A stretch of DNA of 64,000 bases, taken from the NCBI GenBank assembly GCA_036250225.1, contig JAPZLL010000003.1, forward strand, positions 186,001-250,000, read 5' to 3'. Position 1 is the first letter of the stretch, and each line of letters opens with the position of its first letter. The position numbers and the translations under genes were made by a program. This stretch comes from Cercophora sp. LCS_1 (lineage: Eukaryota > Ascomycota > Sordariomycetes > Sordariales > Lasiosphaeriaceae). The notes under the pieces were generated by a model that was not told the DNA's origin, made no database searches, and worked only from the letters and a program-made list of their open reading frames with translations. Of this stretch, positions 32,088 through 42,783 are shown piece after piece.

Positions 32088-33855
32088 TCAAAGATACGAC
32101 AATGTATTATCTGCACCGATTTCGCCTTCAACACCCAACGCAGCTTCATTCCCCGCTACTGATGGGCCTCGCACTACGATCTAAATACCAATAGTTAGCA
32201 CTGTGCGCATTCAGTCAGTGATACGAATCGGAATTTCTTACCTCTCCTCTGCTCACACCGTCACCGTTCTTGGCCGTTGGCGTGTCCTTCAGGTAAATTT
32301 CGGTGCTCGTCAACGGGGGGCCAAAGTGCGATGTTTTATCATCAAAGACGCGGTAGTCGTAGAAAGCTGTCTGGGTAACCGCACCAGCCACTTTGGCGGC
32401 AGTCAAAGCATAGATGACCCTCGCAGCCGTGAAGACGCGCAGATCGGAGAGTACCTTGGACGAGAGACCAGGAGTCCCGGCACCAGCTCGTTCAGCAGTG
32501 TAGATGAGGCGTAGCTTGCCAGGGGTCTTGCCAATCTTGGGGCGGAAGCTGTTGAAGTAGTTGGATGTAACAGTATCGGCGGGCATGAAGCCAGACTGGG
32601 TGAGGCTGCGGGTGAGCGCCCAGTAGAGGTTTCGAGCGACAGAAGAATTGAGGTTGCCGATGGCCTCCTGGTGTGTCTTGAGCAGAGCGGCAGGAGTGGC
32701 GACGACAATGGTAGGAGAGATGCCGCGGGTAGCGATGCTAAGATCAGTTGCCTCGACAGCAGCCGCATTGAAAGCGATGGAAGAATTGGAGTAAAGAGCC
32801 GCGAGAGTGAGGACGAGAGTGTGTGTGTTGGCGAGAGAGTCAGCAGGGAGGAAAAGGTCAGACGGGTCGACGCGCCGGAGAGTCGGGACGGCAAATGTTT
32901 GAGCAGCAACGGCGGAGATCAGGTTGGCGGCCGTGAATTTGACCATTTCCTCGGTTGTGCCAGGCTTGGATTTCCAGAAGATGGTGACATCGCGAGGTTC
33001 CTTTTGACCCCCCAAGGGTGGGGGTTCTTTGCCGGCGTCGACGGGATAGTCCGAAACAATATCCTGCCAGGTGGAAACGTTGACGACACTGCCAGTGCCT
33101 TGGGGGACCTCGTTCCAGTCGAGGTGAGCACTGCCCTCGTCGACGACCCAGATAAGTTGCCGGAGTGGCGGATAGTTCTTGACAACAAGGTCGAAGGGGA
33201 ACGAGCCAGGAGCCGTAACAACTGTGTCGGCAGCAGAGCGGCGGAGCATAGAGATGACGGCTTCATCGGACTGATTAAACGGAAGGATGATGGCAGTCAA
33301 GTTGTAGAAAGCACAGGCGAAAAGGGCAGCAATCAGCTCGACCGAGTTGGGCAAGTAGATGGCAACGCGGTTCCCGCCCTGTTCCAACACATGCTGGCCG
33401 ATGAGATTGATCTGACGAGTGATGCTCTCCAGCTCGTGCTCCGTCACGCTGTCCCCGAGGACGGTGAAGATGCGACCGGTCACACCTTTGAAAGGGCCGT
33501 CTTCCTGAACGCCGGCAATGGCCTGTCGCCAGATGTCTCGGAGATCACCGTCCCGACCCTTGGCCCACTTGGAGACGCCGGGGTCTCGCACATTCAAGCC
33601 GGGATTCAAGGGCATGCTGTGGGGGGCAGCCTGCGAGCGGTAAACGGGAGATTCGCCCTCATGGCGCACAGGCGAGGGTTGTGCTTGTCGGGCAAGGAGG
33701 AACGGATGTGTGTCTGGGTCTGTTCGGGCGCCGATCTGGTAGGCGAGGAAGGCGGCGAGACTGACGATGAGGACGCTGGTGTAGATGTTCCAGGTGACGA
33801 TAAGACCGGTGACGGCCTCGTCGAGCTGGAGCATCAACTGGTCGAAGAACCCCAT
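32088..33855 (-). CDS. Membrane AMP-binding (acyl-CoA synthetase-like) protein with degraded ATP loop
   Basis: Exon 1 (33855-32242) and exon 2 (32180-32088) flank a 61-nt intron (GTAAGA donor, GTGCTAAC branch); total 568 aa. The splice yields GEIVVRGPSV, the conserved AMP-binding enzyme sequence near the hinge. One N-terminal transmembrane helix (NIYTSVLIVSLAAFLAYQIG, about 23-42) is present. The fold is recognisable (RVAIYLPNSVELIAALFACA; TAIILPFNQSDEA), but the ATP/phosphate loop, normally Y.SG.TG.PKG, reads FWKSKPGTTEEM, and the GYGMTE-type motif is not found; YTAERAG stands near its expected place. The C-terminal subdomain with the catalytic Lys is largely missing: the protein stops 30 residues into exon 2. 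I infer a non-catalytic or altered member of the family, probably at the ER or another endomembrane. Its start codon is preceded by a 3x7-bp repeat. Confidence 0.8.
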
Positions 33856-34377
33856 GGTAGCGGTGTGCGATGTGCGATGTGCGATTGCGTCCAGAGCTGG
33901 CCCCGCGCCTCAGGCGATCTCTCCAGCTAGATATCCGTAGCGCTGGAGCGTGTGAGGTGGTGGAGTGCGAACCTCGACCTTTGGCGTCGAAACACGGATG
34001 GCGGGGAACAGCGGCATCAGCCTGACGACGGGAGTCTAGCTGTCCCCGAGGACCCTGCAGCCAGCTCGAGGTAAGCGGCGCGCTGTCCGCCCCCACCCGA
34101 GCTCCAGAGCTCTGCCAAGAGCTCCAGCTGGCAGCGGGCCGCCAAGCCGTGCCCCTTGTTCCGGTTTACGTGCGTCGCCTGGGAAGCCCTTGGCAATGTT
34201 GACTTTGCCTATCGCGGCCAATTTCCTCACGACAAAAAACCAAGGGACCACGACAACGTTGGCCCACGCAACCACCAGCGATCGTTGTCGCTGTGCGCGA
34301 CACGGCTGCGGCCTTTCGACTCTACTAACAAATTTACAGCAACGATCGAACCCGAACCTTTCGAACACATACCCGCA
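33856..34377. promoter_or_regulatory. Divergent promoter between the AMP-binding gene and POM34
   Basis: 522 bp between divergent starts. A 7-bp unit (tgtgcga) is repeated three times in tandem at 33864-33884, immediately upstream of the AMP-binding protein start. Confidence 0.5.
33864..33884 (-). repeat. Three tandem copies of a 7-bp unit in a leader
   Basis: tgtgcga occurs three times without a break (sense of the minus-strand gene: TCGCACA). It lies 9-29 nt before the start codon at 33855. Confidence 0.75.
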
Positions 34378-35265
34378 ATGGCTTCCTCGGCACTTTCGCC
34401 TGCGGCGCGAGCTGTCTTGACACCAGTCAAGCAGACAACAACCACCCCTCCTCCTGCGACAGAAAGCCCAGGCGACTGGCGACACCCTCGCTTGGCCGAG
34501 ATTACACAACGACAGGCTAGATCCGTCTTCTCGGAGAAGAACGCCAAGCAGGTTCTGTACAACAGCTTCGCGTGGCTCATTCTGTACATATCACGACGAG
34601 TCGCGCGCTCCTATCTGCCTGCCAAGTTGTACGACAGCCGCCATACGAATAGGATAGAGAACTCTCAAGCTGACAGGGCAACCTCCAGGTTTCCCCCCGA
34701 GTACAATACCTTGATCTTCGTCGCCCTCTGCCTCGTGCCTCTGTTCAACGTCATCGTCGCGCTGTCGCCACTCTTCCGCGCCGATGATGACCTCAGCGAT
34801 ATCCCTCTCACACCCGCACAGCGAGAACTTCTCGGTCTACCCCCGAGCTCCAAGAAGCCGACGCCAGATGCCATCCGCACTCCGCCTCGATACTCGAGAA
34901 CGCCCTCGCTGGCTGGATCGCCGGCAAGCCTTAGGAGTTACACCGGCTCGCCCACCCCGAACCTGGGCAGCCCAGCATCAAACAACAATTCACCTGCGCC
35001 AGTAACAAGTCCTTTGCTGCAAAAAGCCGTGGTTGGGGGTGCGTTGTCGAGCGCAAGGAGGTCTTCATTTGGGTCGTCGGGAGGTTTTGGCGCAAGCACT
35101 TCGAGCTTTGGGGCGAGCACGGCGACGAGTCTATTTGGCGATGGTCCCGCCACGCCGACGCCGATGACGGGCAAGCGATCGAGTGTCAGTTTGAACAACA
35201 AGTGGCTGTACGAAAAGGGCCGCGAGAAGACGAGGAGGTCTTCGGGAAACAACTGGGGTCTGTGA
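34378..35265 (+). CDS. POM34: Nuclear pore complex membrane protein POM34-like
   Basis: Open frame of 295 aa from ATG 34378. Two hydrophobic segments, about residues 62-80 (LYNSFAWLILYISRRVA) and 118-136 (LIFVALCLVPLFNVIVALS), flank a short loop, the POM34 (NPCC family) hairpin; both ends are hydrophilic, with a long Ser/Pro/Gly-rich C-terminal tail containing SLFG and GFG dipeptides. A candidate 48-nt intron (34629-34676, GTACGA..GCTGACAG) lies in the loop; removing it gives AKLATSRFPPEYN and a 279-aa protein, and because it is 3n and stop-free both forms stay in frame. The same GTACGA donor is used in the TRS120 and XRN1 genes nearby. POM34 is an integral ring component of the yeast pore with POM152 and NDC1. 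I think the spliced form is the more likely main product. Confidence 0.8.
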   Translation: MASSALSPAARAVLTPVKQTTTTPPPATESPGDWRHPRLAEITQRQARSVFSEKNAKQVLYNSFAWLILYISRRVARSYLPAKLYDSRHTNRIENSQADRATSRFPPEYNTLIFVALCLVPLFNVIVALSPLFRADDDLSDIPLTPAQRELLGLPPSSKKPTPDAIRTPPRYSRTPSLAGSPASLRSYTGSPTPNLGSPASNNNSPAPVTSPLLQKAVVGGALSSARRSSFGSSGGFGASTSSFGASTATSLFGDGPATPTPMTGKRSSVSLNNKWLYEKGREKTRRSSGNNWGL

Positions 35266-35574
35266 TAAGAGTGTAAGAGGGTAAGGGTTCGTTCATAGAT
35301 GCATGTAAGGATGTCGGGCTCATGATACCATGAACATCATTCAATGAAAAGTAATGTGGCGTTTCGGACACATAATAGGGACACTAGATTTGTGTTTAAG
35401 TGTAGATCGTCAACTAAACACCGAAAACTTGAATCGTGTAAATTGTTGCTTGGGTATCTGGTATCATCGAAACAACCCCCTAAGAGAGAATATCGGGAAG
35501 AAGAGGCGGCCAAACAGGCCTCGTAAACACACCCATGTCTAAGACAACTAGACATTGAGCTCAAAAACCACACA
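35266..35574. other. Convergent 3' region between POM34 and the epoxide-hydrolase-like gene
   Basis: About 0.3 kb, no gene seen. Confidence 0.4.
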
Positions 35575-37304
35575 TTACGTCGTCTTATCCAACGGCGGCG
35601 TCTTGCTCTTCCCCTCCACCAGGGTATCCGGACTTTCACCGTCCACAATCGGGTCTCTCCCCGGTATTATTGGTGGCGCGGGAAACGTACCATCCTCCAT
35701 CACCTCCTTGCCCTTTTCCTTTTCCTTTTCCTTCCCCTTACCCTCCTCGTTCTCCTCAGTAAGCGTAGCTAAGATCCCCGGCACCCCTTTGAGTGGTGCA
35801 TTCACAGAAACTTGGACCTGAGGGCTCTCATCCTTGACAACCACGATCTTCTCCAACGGAACTCCAGACTCTACTCCCTCACGCTCAAATGCCTTGGGAT
35901 CCCTCTCCACCAACACCTTTGCCAAAGCTCGTACCCCCTCGAGAACAACCTCCGGCCTCTCGAACGCCAACAAGCCCTTCTTGGCACCCCCCTTGACCCG
36001 CTGCGTGCACAGCACCTCAAACTCGGTATTCGCCCAGTTTGGACACGAGTACCCATCCCCAGGCCCGTCAACGCCAAAAACCGTAACACCCACTCTCGGC
36101 CTGCTGGTGGCGGTCTCTCCCCTTTCCTCCTCCCATCGCTCACACCCCGCCCATAACCTGAGTACATGCTCCGGTCCAGGTAACCACGCCAACAACGTCA
36201 TAGTAATCACCCGCTCCCTACTCCAGAACCCATTCTCCTCGCCCAGCTTCCCCGTCATCCCCAGCAACCGCAGCGCTCGCAGCACATACACCAGCATGCC
36301 CACGGGCGAATCGCACAACGCATACCCCAACGCACCCGGCTCCCCGACTCGTCCCAGCCCCGCTTTCCACTCCTTTTTGAGCGGCGCATCGGGAATCCAT
36401 CGGTTTCCCGTATCTCGCTCGAGAGCGACGAAATCGTCGTCGTCATAACCGAGTATCCCGGCGCGGAAAAAGTTGGCCACTGTCCATTTCGTCCATTCCC
36501 AGGGTGCGGAGCGCATGTCCGGGGCGGAAAGGGGAGGGGAGATCAGGTTCGCTGCAACGCACGAGGTGGAGTGGTTGGTTGCGAGGTGGCGGATGAGGCG
36601 CCAGTCGATGTTGGTTGTGTCGAGGACTGCGGTGCCCGGGACTGTAGTGGTTGCGATGTAGCGGGGGTAGTTGAGGCGGAGCATTAGAGCGTTGAACAGT
36701 GCGGCGGTTGGAGGGATGGGCGAAGCGGTGAAGGGGGCGGGGAGGGCGTCTGAGAAGCCCAAGCCCGGGAGGGAGGGGATGACGAGGTGGAAGGGCTGGA
36801 GGGGGTCGCTGACGAGGGGTTGGATGAGGTGGATGAGGGAGAGGTTTGTGAAGGGGAAGGGTGGGAGGAGGAGGAGAGGACGGGCGGAGACATGGGGAGA
36901 GGGAATGTGGAGGAAGTGAACGCGAATGGGGCCAAAATCGGGGATGGTGAGCGATGTGCGGAACTGAGAGTATGCCGTGTTGAGGACGGATTCTTGATCG
37001 CGCCATTGGTATTTCTCGGTCCTGTGCGTGTTAGAGGTGGTGCTGTGTTTGTGGGAGTGGCACTTTACCAAAAGTCAATGAGCCCTTCCACCTCAGGTTT
37101 GGGCTCCCACCAGGCTTTCGGACCCGTGTCGGCGCCTTCATGAGGAAGCCGTGTGAACTCGAGCTTACGTTTGGTGAGCTCCAGATGGCGGGTGGGAATC
37201 TGGTGCGGCTTAGTTTGTGTGGTCCGTCAAACACGGCAAGGACGACTTACATGAATCTTGTAGGGCTTCACCGCGTCTCCGGCGGCGTCAACCGGATCTG
37301 CCAT
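35575..37304 (-). CDS. Epoxide-hydrolase-like alpha/beta hydrolase with decayed active site
   Basis: Three exons, 37304-37251, 37199-37069 and 37021-35575 (introns 51 and 47 nt), give 543 aa. Residues about 15-90 form the epoxide hydrolase N-terminal domain (YKIHIPTRHLELTKRKLEFT, later KYQWRDQES). The hydrolase core follows (IRVHFLHIPS, FHLVIPSLPGLGFSDALP), and CDSPVGMLVYVL matches the family's DSPVGLLAWI. Key elements are altered: the oxyanion-hole HGWP is PPFP, the nucleophile GGDWG reads TNIDWR (Asp kept, glycines lost), and the HFAALE site reads GLLAFE, so the catalytic His is missing. A charged Lys/Glu repeat (EEGKGKEKEKEKGKEV) sits in the C-terminal tail. I infer no normal epoxide hydrolysis. 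The upstream exons were placed from consensus splice sites and restore the conserved N-terminal domain. Confidence 0.85.
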
Positions 37305-38514
37305 CGCGGAAGCCCTTCGTATCGCATGAATGGTACAATACAAATACTAGGGGTAGCTTTTCCAAAAGCAAACTAAGCAAAACGAAAAAGGTAAAGAATG
37401 TCAAAAATGCAATAAACGGCAGCGCAGACGACACGGACAACCCACAGCCCGCGCAGGCGGTGGAAGGCGCGGGTTTGGATTAGATTAATATACCGGAACC
37501 GAAGAGGTGGAAGACTCGGCTTGATGCTTCTTGTTTATAATCCCACGCAGGTAATCAAGCCATCGGGTCAGCGTCATTTCTCACGTCTCGTTGCGCGCTG
37601 TTGTATATAATAACGCCGTCCACATTATACCTCCCTCAGTTGCCAGCCGCCATCCTTAGTCCCGTCATACTCGCCATGCCATAACCGCATATAACGCAGT
37701 AACAAAAGCAACCTAGTGCTATTAAAGGAGGTGACCAAGTAAGTCACTTTTGGAACGCCCCACGAAAGCCGCACCCCGGCAGCTTTACTCCAGCCTGGGG
37801 ATGACTAGAAAGAGTGCGTGTGGCTAACTCCCCGGTCCGGCAAAGGGGTCGTCGGCCCTCTCCAGTGTTGCTTGGAGCGACGTTGGGACGGGGAAGCACC
37901 GCATGCACGGCCAGGGATCATGTTCCAAGAAAACACGACGCCACACGGGGCCCAGAACCGAACACACCAGCGCTGAAACAGTGGCGGTTGCACGGGGGGT
38001 CGGGAAATGATCAGCCTAGGGCGCCTTGCCTCAGAAGGCTGCCATTGGACCAGACCGCTGACGACTTCGGTTTGCCGCGCATCCCTGCTTCTCACCAGCT
38101 TCGAAATCTGGTCCAATCTTCCAGCGACGATGCTCCGATCCAGACCCCGCTGAGCCACAGCTGGCCAAAGATAGCATGGCAAAAAACACGCGCGTTGTGT
38201 GCAAATCTGTTTCCATTCCTGATAGTTCTTTGCCTGCCTGGTACTTACACAGACAACATCTTTCACGAGAGTCAATGTGTTGCACAATTGTCTCTGTTTT
38301 GCCTCTGCAAATGAATGAGGCTCTTCTGTTTTCATGCATCACTCCATCCGCTATGCGATCCCTAAAGTGTGCAGGCCTCCGATATGACATGGTAGCATTG
38401 GCAATGAAACCAACACGCGTGGTAATCTGGCCGCGCTTGTCAAGTTGGAAGTCACCCATCGTCTACTCAGCTCTTCGGCAACGGGAGTGGTCCATCGTCG
38501 AGACGCGCTTTTCC
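37305..38514. other. Intergenic, promoter of the epoxide-hydrolase-like gene
   Basis: About 1.2 kb. A 166-codon plus-strand frame (37814-38314) has unlikely composition and no recognisable feature. No RNA gene seen. Confidence 0.4.
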
Positions 38515-41295
38515 TCAGCTGCTGCGCGGTGCCGCCTGCCCTCCGCTCGGAGGAGGCGCCGCGTTTGGCCCCCGTAGGTTGATGGTCCCGATCCGAGACA
38601 CAATGGAACTTCCAACTGCGTCAACAGCCCCACGAGGCGACGTAAGGGACGGTCCTTGTGGCGCAGTCTCTTGGACCCGGAAGAGCTTAATCTGGGTTGC
38701 GTTCCATACGCCCACTGTCCCCTTCGAGACCTGCATCTCACCAGCAAATATGAAGCCCCAAAGGAGGCTTTCATACCAGCCCAGCGCCAACTGTGACCAC
38801 TCAAACGACTGCACCCGGATCGGTGAAGGATCAATGCCCACAAGCTTGATCTCTTGTATCTTCTGTAGCGCTGCTGGTGTCGCGGCGTCCGACCAACGAG
38901 GGATGAGAGCGGTTAGTTGCTGGACTAGCGTGAGAACCGTGTGAAGCGGCAACTCTGGCAGCCAGCTCTCAATCCAATGAGCTGATGGCTCGAAACCACC
39001 AAACTGGGGTTGACTGGTGGATGTGGGGCTGCTCAAGCTTGTTATGCTGTTTTGGCGCGAGAAAGTCGGCGCGCCCGCCGGCATCTTTCCCCTGGCCTTT
39101 TCTGACATGCTACGCAGTTGCCTTGGGACCTCGTCCTCGACCTGCCCGGCTACTGAAGATGCCCGCGATGGGTTTTCGCTGGGGCTGGACGCCGCCGGAG
39201 TAGGCCGTGCTTCGTCATCACTATCATCGTCATCGTCTCCAATGGCAAACGTGCCATCTTCTTCTGCAACTTCATGGAGCGTTGGCGTCCGGGAGAGCGA
39301 AGCCGTCGGACTCCTGATGCTATCCACTGAGCTTCTCGCAGAGTTAGGCCCGAGGGAGTCACCTGATGCTTGCTCTTTTCTCTGCCGGTTACGTCTCTCT
39401 AGTTCTTCCTGTCCACTCTCAAGAGTGAAGGCGCGCAACGCCTCAAACTTCTTCCTGTTCTTCACCAGGAGAAACATGAATTGGGGATTTTCTGGCAAGG
39501 GTCAGGACATCACAAAACAACCCCATAGAAAGCAGCTTACTGGTGTATTTGTGCTCGACGATGGCACTTATTGCCTCTAGCAAAGACCTCAGCAGATCAT
39601 GATTCGTTTCGTTCGCAAGTAGGAAGCTTGGCGAAGACATGGAGTTGAAAAGCTGAAGGATTTTCGTACACGTCGGCGCTGATAACCCTTCCAGGTATGC
39701 CGCTATGTTGTTTATGACGGCGAGGAGAGCGGGGTAGATGGCTGTGAGCTTCCCTCCGCTCTTTGTGATGAGAATATAGATAGACTGCCACCTGGTCAGC
39801 TTTTGATCTGACGTTCTCGTCAGATTAACCAAGATGCTTACCTGTATCAAGAAGTCGGCGTGCGTCCCCTTGAAGCCTGCAATTCGGATGGCTGGGGGAA
39901 GGGTGTCTTGTCCCTCGAATGATTTGTTCAAATTTACGCCAAAGTTCTTCTCAACGCTGAGAGTTTGGAGAAGAAACGCACACATGCGGACCACGCCCTG
40001 ATTAGCGGCGTCCGCCATGTACTCGAGGGCGTAGAACAGTATGAGGATAACAAAGTCATGAGCTCTCTCAGTGTCAATAATAAACGATCGGAACCGCTTG
40101 TTGCACTGCGTGATTTCCCAAAAGAGCATGAGGATCTCGGGCGCGAATCTGACAGAAGACTGCGTCCCGGGTATGTATGACGCGTTGGCCTGGAGGGGTT
40201 GGTTCAGGATTCGCGTCATTCCGTCCACGATGAACTGGAAATCCTGCGGTCGGTGAAGGCGGCCTAGAAAGTGGCGGTAGAAATTCTTTGGGGAGGGAAG
40301 GCCAGACTGCTCGGGGATGGGGTAAATGACAGTGACCAGAAGGAACTGCAGGGTATAGGTGACGAGTATTTGCCTGGGGTCTTTGAAAACGAGGGCGTTG
40401 TAGGGCACTCGCCAAGTGGCTGGGTTGTATTTGAGAGTCTGGGGTCCGTCAGTACATCGCCCTCAAGCATCGACCAGCCAAGCAAACCTACCGTGTTCAG
40501 CAGCGAACAGAGGACTGACAAAACCACTTGCTTGTCCGGGCAAGTGCATATGTGAGTAAGTGCTCTCGTCCCGTGCTGAGGTAGAGTGCTGGGTGACATG
40601 TACATGCTCTGGCCGGCGAGCGTCAAGAGCAAACGCAATATCTCGCAGCGATTGCTCTCCTGCTCTTTGGTGGTCGGGATAGAGGCATTGCAGCCAACAC
40701 CACTCTGCCAGATCGCGTAAGTGACCTTGGGGCGGCCATGGGGTTGTTTCGGGACTGTAAGTTCGGAGAAGAATAAGAGGTCGATGAGGGTGTCAATGAG
40801 CTCTTCGGCCAGCGGTTTCGCATCTTCGTATTCTTCGACTGGCGTTCGAGGGGGACCGTCCTCACCCCCATCAAAGATAACCTCTGTCGCAAGCGACGAC
40901 CTGCGAGTCTTTCTGCGCCTCTGCCCCCAAAAGAATCGCTCCTCCCACTGTTGCAAGGATTCCTTTTCGTAGAGGAAGGGAAGCACGCGGGTCAACACCC
41001 TGACGCAGTTGAGAGCATCTCGCTCGGGCGCAAGCTCTGGGTCGGGGAAGGAGGGGTGGTGACGCAGGAGGAACAGGCGAGATGTGACGGCCAGTATCAG
41101 CGTCTCGAGATTCTCTAGCGCATTATCGCGGGAACGGCGCACGTCGGCGGGAGAGAAAAGGCTGAAGATGTCCTCAGACGACTCGGGTAGCTCCCAGAAC
41201 GAGGTCCAGTACGCATCGTCGGCGGGAATGTGTCGCTCTTCGGAGAGACGGAAAATGCCTTTTTTGAAGACAAGCTTAGAGTCGCTCGCACCCAT
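38515..41295 (-). CDS. HID1: HID1 family protein
   Basis: Four exons, 41295-40492, 40438-39842, 39784-39541 and 39491-38515 (introns 53, 57 and 49 nt), give 873 aa. The N-terminus MGASDSKLVFKKGIFRLSEE is the HID1 signature, with Gly2 and Ser6 fitting an N-myristoylation site. Family blocks follow: DDAYWTSFWELP, LTRVLPFLYE, the junction LLNT-TLKYNPATWRVPYNAL, NFYRHFLGRLHRP and KNPQFMFLLVKNRKKFEALR. The last 350 residues include an acidic Ser-rich linker and a conserved C-terminal domain (ESWLPELPLHTVL, GEMQVSKGTVGVWN, TQIKLFRVQE). HID1 acts at the medial/trans-Golgi in secretory-granule and sorting pathways in animals; the fission yeast homologue Ftp105 recruits a deubiquitinase to the Golgi. 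The 57-nt second intron is stop-free and in frame, so retention would add 19 residues. Confidence 0.93.
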
Positions 41296-41720
41296 TTTCG
41301 CAGATCAGGAACAAGGCATCGTTGAATATGGTGGTGGTCAGCAGGCGATGGCTGATGGAAGGTCGATGGTGGGTGAACAAGGCGCTTGGTGACTAGCGGT
41401 CGTTCAATACGTCAAGCAGCAAGGTAGGTAGGCGAGGACCCAGCGGACAGTGAAAGGCGGGCTTGGCGCCTCGTCCGATAAGGCTCGTCAAGCGCCCCGA
41501 TAAGATCTGGCCTCAATGAACACCTGCATTGCATGCAAGTTGTCAAGAGCTTGACTCCAGACGCGACACACCAAGTCATCCCACCTTACGCCGATGGAAA
41601 GCTTCAGGTGACTGAACTAACGCCTTTCTCCATAGGGAGGTCTAATTGCCTCCGTCGTCAAGCGACCAGCACCAAACCCAGACACAGAGACGCAACCCGT
41701 CCACCCACCCCCAGCCCGCC
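41296..41720. promoter_or_regulatory. Divergent promoter between HID1 and SPC3
   Basis: 425 bp between divergent start codons. No coding frame or RNA gene of its own. Confidence 0.5.
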
Positions 41721-42465
41721 ATGTATTCCTCACTAGTCAGGATACAAAACACGTTCGGTTTCTTCACCACCGTTGCCTTCGTTGTCGCCGCCTTCGTCGC
41801 CCTCTCAGACTTCGTCGCGCCCCGTACGCCCGTCATCCACAGCCTCAAGACGACCAACCTCCAGGTCGTGCGTGGGCGCCCTCACTACTACAGCAGCAAA
41901 AAGGAGGAATACGCCATCATCAAGTTCTCGCTCGACGCTGACCTGTCCTCCCTTTTCACATGGAACACTAAGCAACTGTTCGTCTACATCACAGCCGAAT
42001 GGCCGTCCACCACGCCCTCGGGCGCCACCATCGCGTCCAATGCGACAGCGAACCAGGCTGTGATCTGGGATAGCATTATCACGGCGCCGAGCTCCGATCA
42101 CCTCGCAAATATTGGACCGGCCACACTGAAGAAACTCAAGAAGAGCGCTGCGGGGAAGCCCATTGACCCAAGCCGGTACGTTTCTCTTTCCGTTGAACTA
42201 GACCATGACGCTAATGCTGTGCAGGGGCAAACTCTCCCTCAAGAACCAGCGTCCCAAATACCAAATTACCCATCCTTCGGGAAAGATGGCGTCCACCGAA
42301 GACGTGACACTTAGGTTGCACTACAACGTACAGCCGTGGGTTGGACTTTTGACATGGAATCAGAACGTCGACTATGGCAGATGGTTGAAGCTTCAAGGCG
42401 GGTTGAGCAAGAAGTTCAACCTCCCAGCATTGAAGAAGAAGGACGAGGGCAAGGCCAAGTCGTAG
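41721..42465 (+). CDS. SPC3: Signal peptidase complex subunit 3 (SPC22/23 family)
   Basis: Exon 1 (41721-42175) and exon 2 (42225-42465), separated by a 49-nt intron (GTACGT donor, GCAG acceptor), give 231 aa. The start MYSSLVRIQNTFGFFTT leads into one transmembrane helix (about 13-33), then a lumenal domain with the family sequence EYAIIKFSLDADLSSLFTWN, TKQLFVYITAEW, NQAVIWDSII and, after the intron, PKYQITHP and LHYNVQPWVGLLTW. This type II ER membrane protein is an essential subunit of the signal peptidase, stabilising the catalytic SEC11 subunit. A modest insertion with Ala/Lys-rich sequence (LKKLKKSAAGKPIDPSR) precedes the splice junction; such insertions are usual in filamentous fungi. 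Confidence 0.93.
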
Positions 42466-42783
42466 AAACCCCATGTATTAGTAATAAAAAAAACACGGAT
42501 ATTGGACATCAAGGATGGTGAAACAACCTCTCTTCACGACGGCACTAAGTCATCGAACATCAGGATACCTTCTCGCTTCCTATCTATGACATTGGCTTGA
42601 AACATTACTTGACCATAAGTTCATCAGTCATCCCAAGCTTTTATTGTACACTCCAGCAACCGAACCGTACCCGAGATTTTTGTCTACATCCAGACGATAG
42701 CTTGATCCACGTCCTGAAGTGTTCCTGTCATCGCGCACTCGTCTAGATCCACCCCTGTCACCAAGTAAACATCACCAAGCTCC
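42466..42783. other. Convergent 3' region between SPC3 and XRN1
   Basis: About 0.3 kb, AT-richer than the flanking exons, no gene seen. Confidence 0.4.

Noticed and set aside
32671..33930. 419-codon plus-strand open frame opposite the AMP-binding gene
   Set aside because: Antisense shadow: it is exactly covered by a minus-strand gene with recognisable domains, and its own translation has no domain-like pattern.
37724..37740. aaaggaggtgac-like sequence resembling a bacterial ribosome binding site or 16S 3' end
   Set aside because: Chance match in a nuclear eukaryotic intergenic region; no flanking rRNA or bacterial sequence.
37814..38314. 166-codon plus-strand frame in the gap between the epoxide-hydrolase-like gene and HID1
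   Set aside because: No conserved pattern, poor codon composition, no promoter or intron support.
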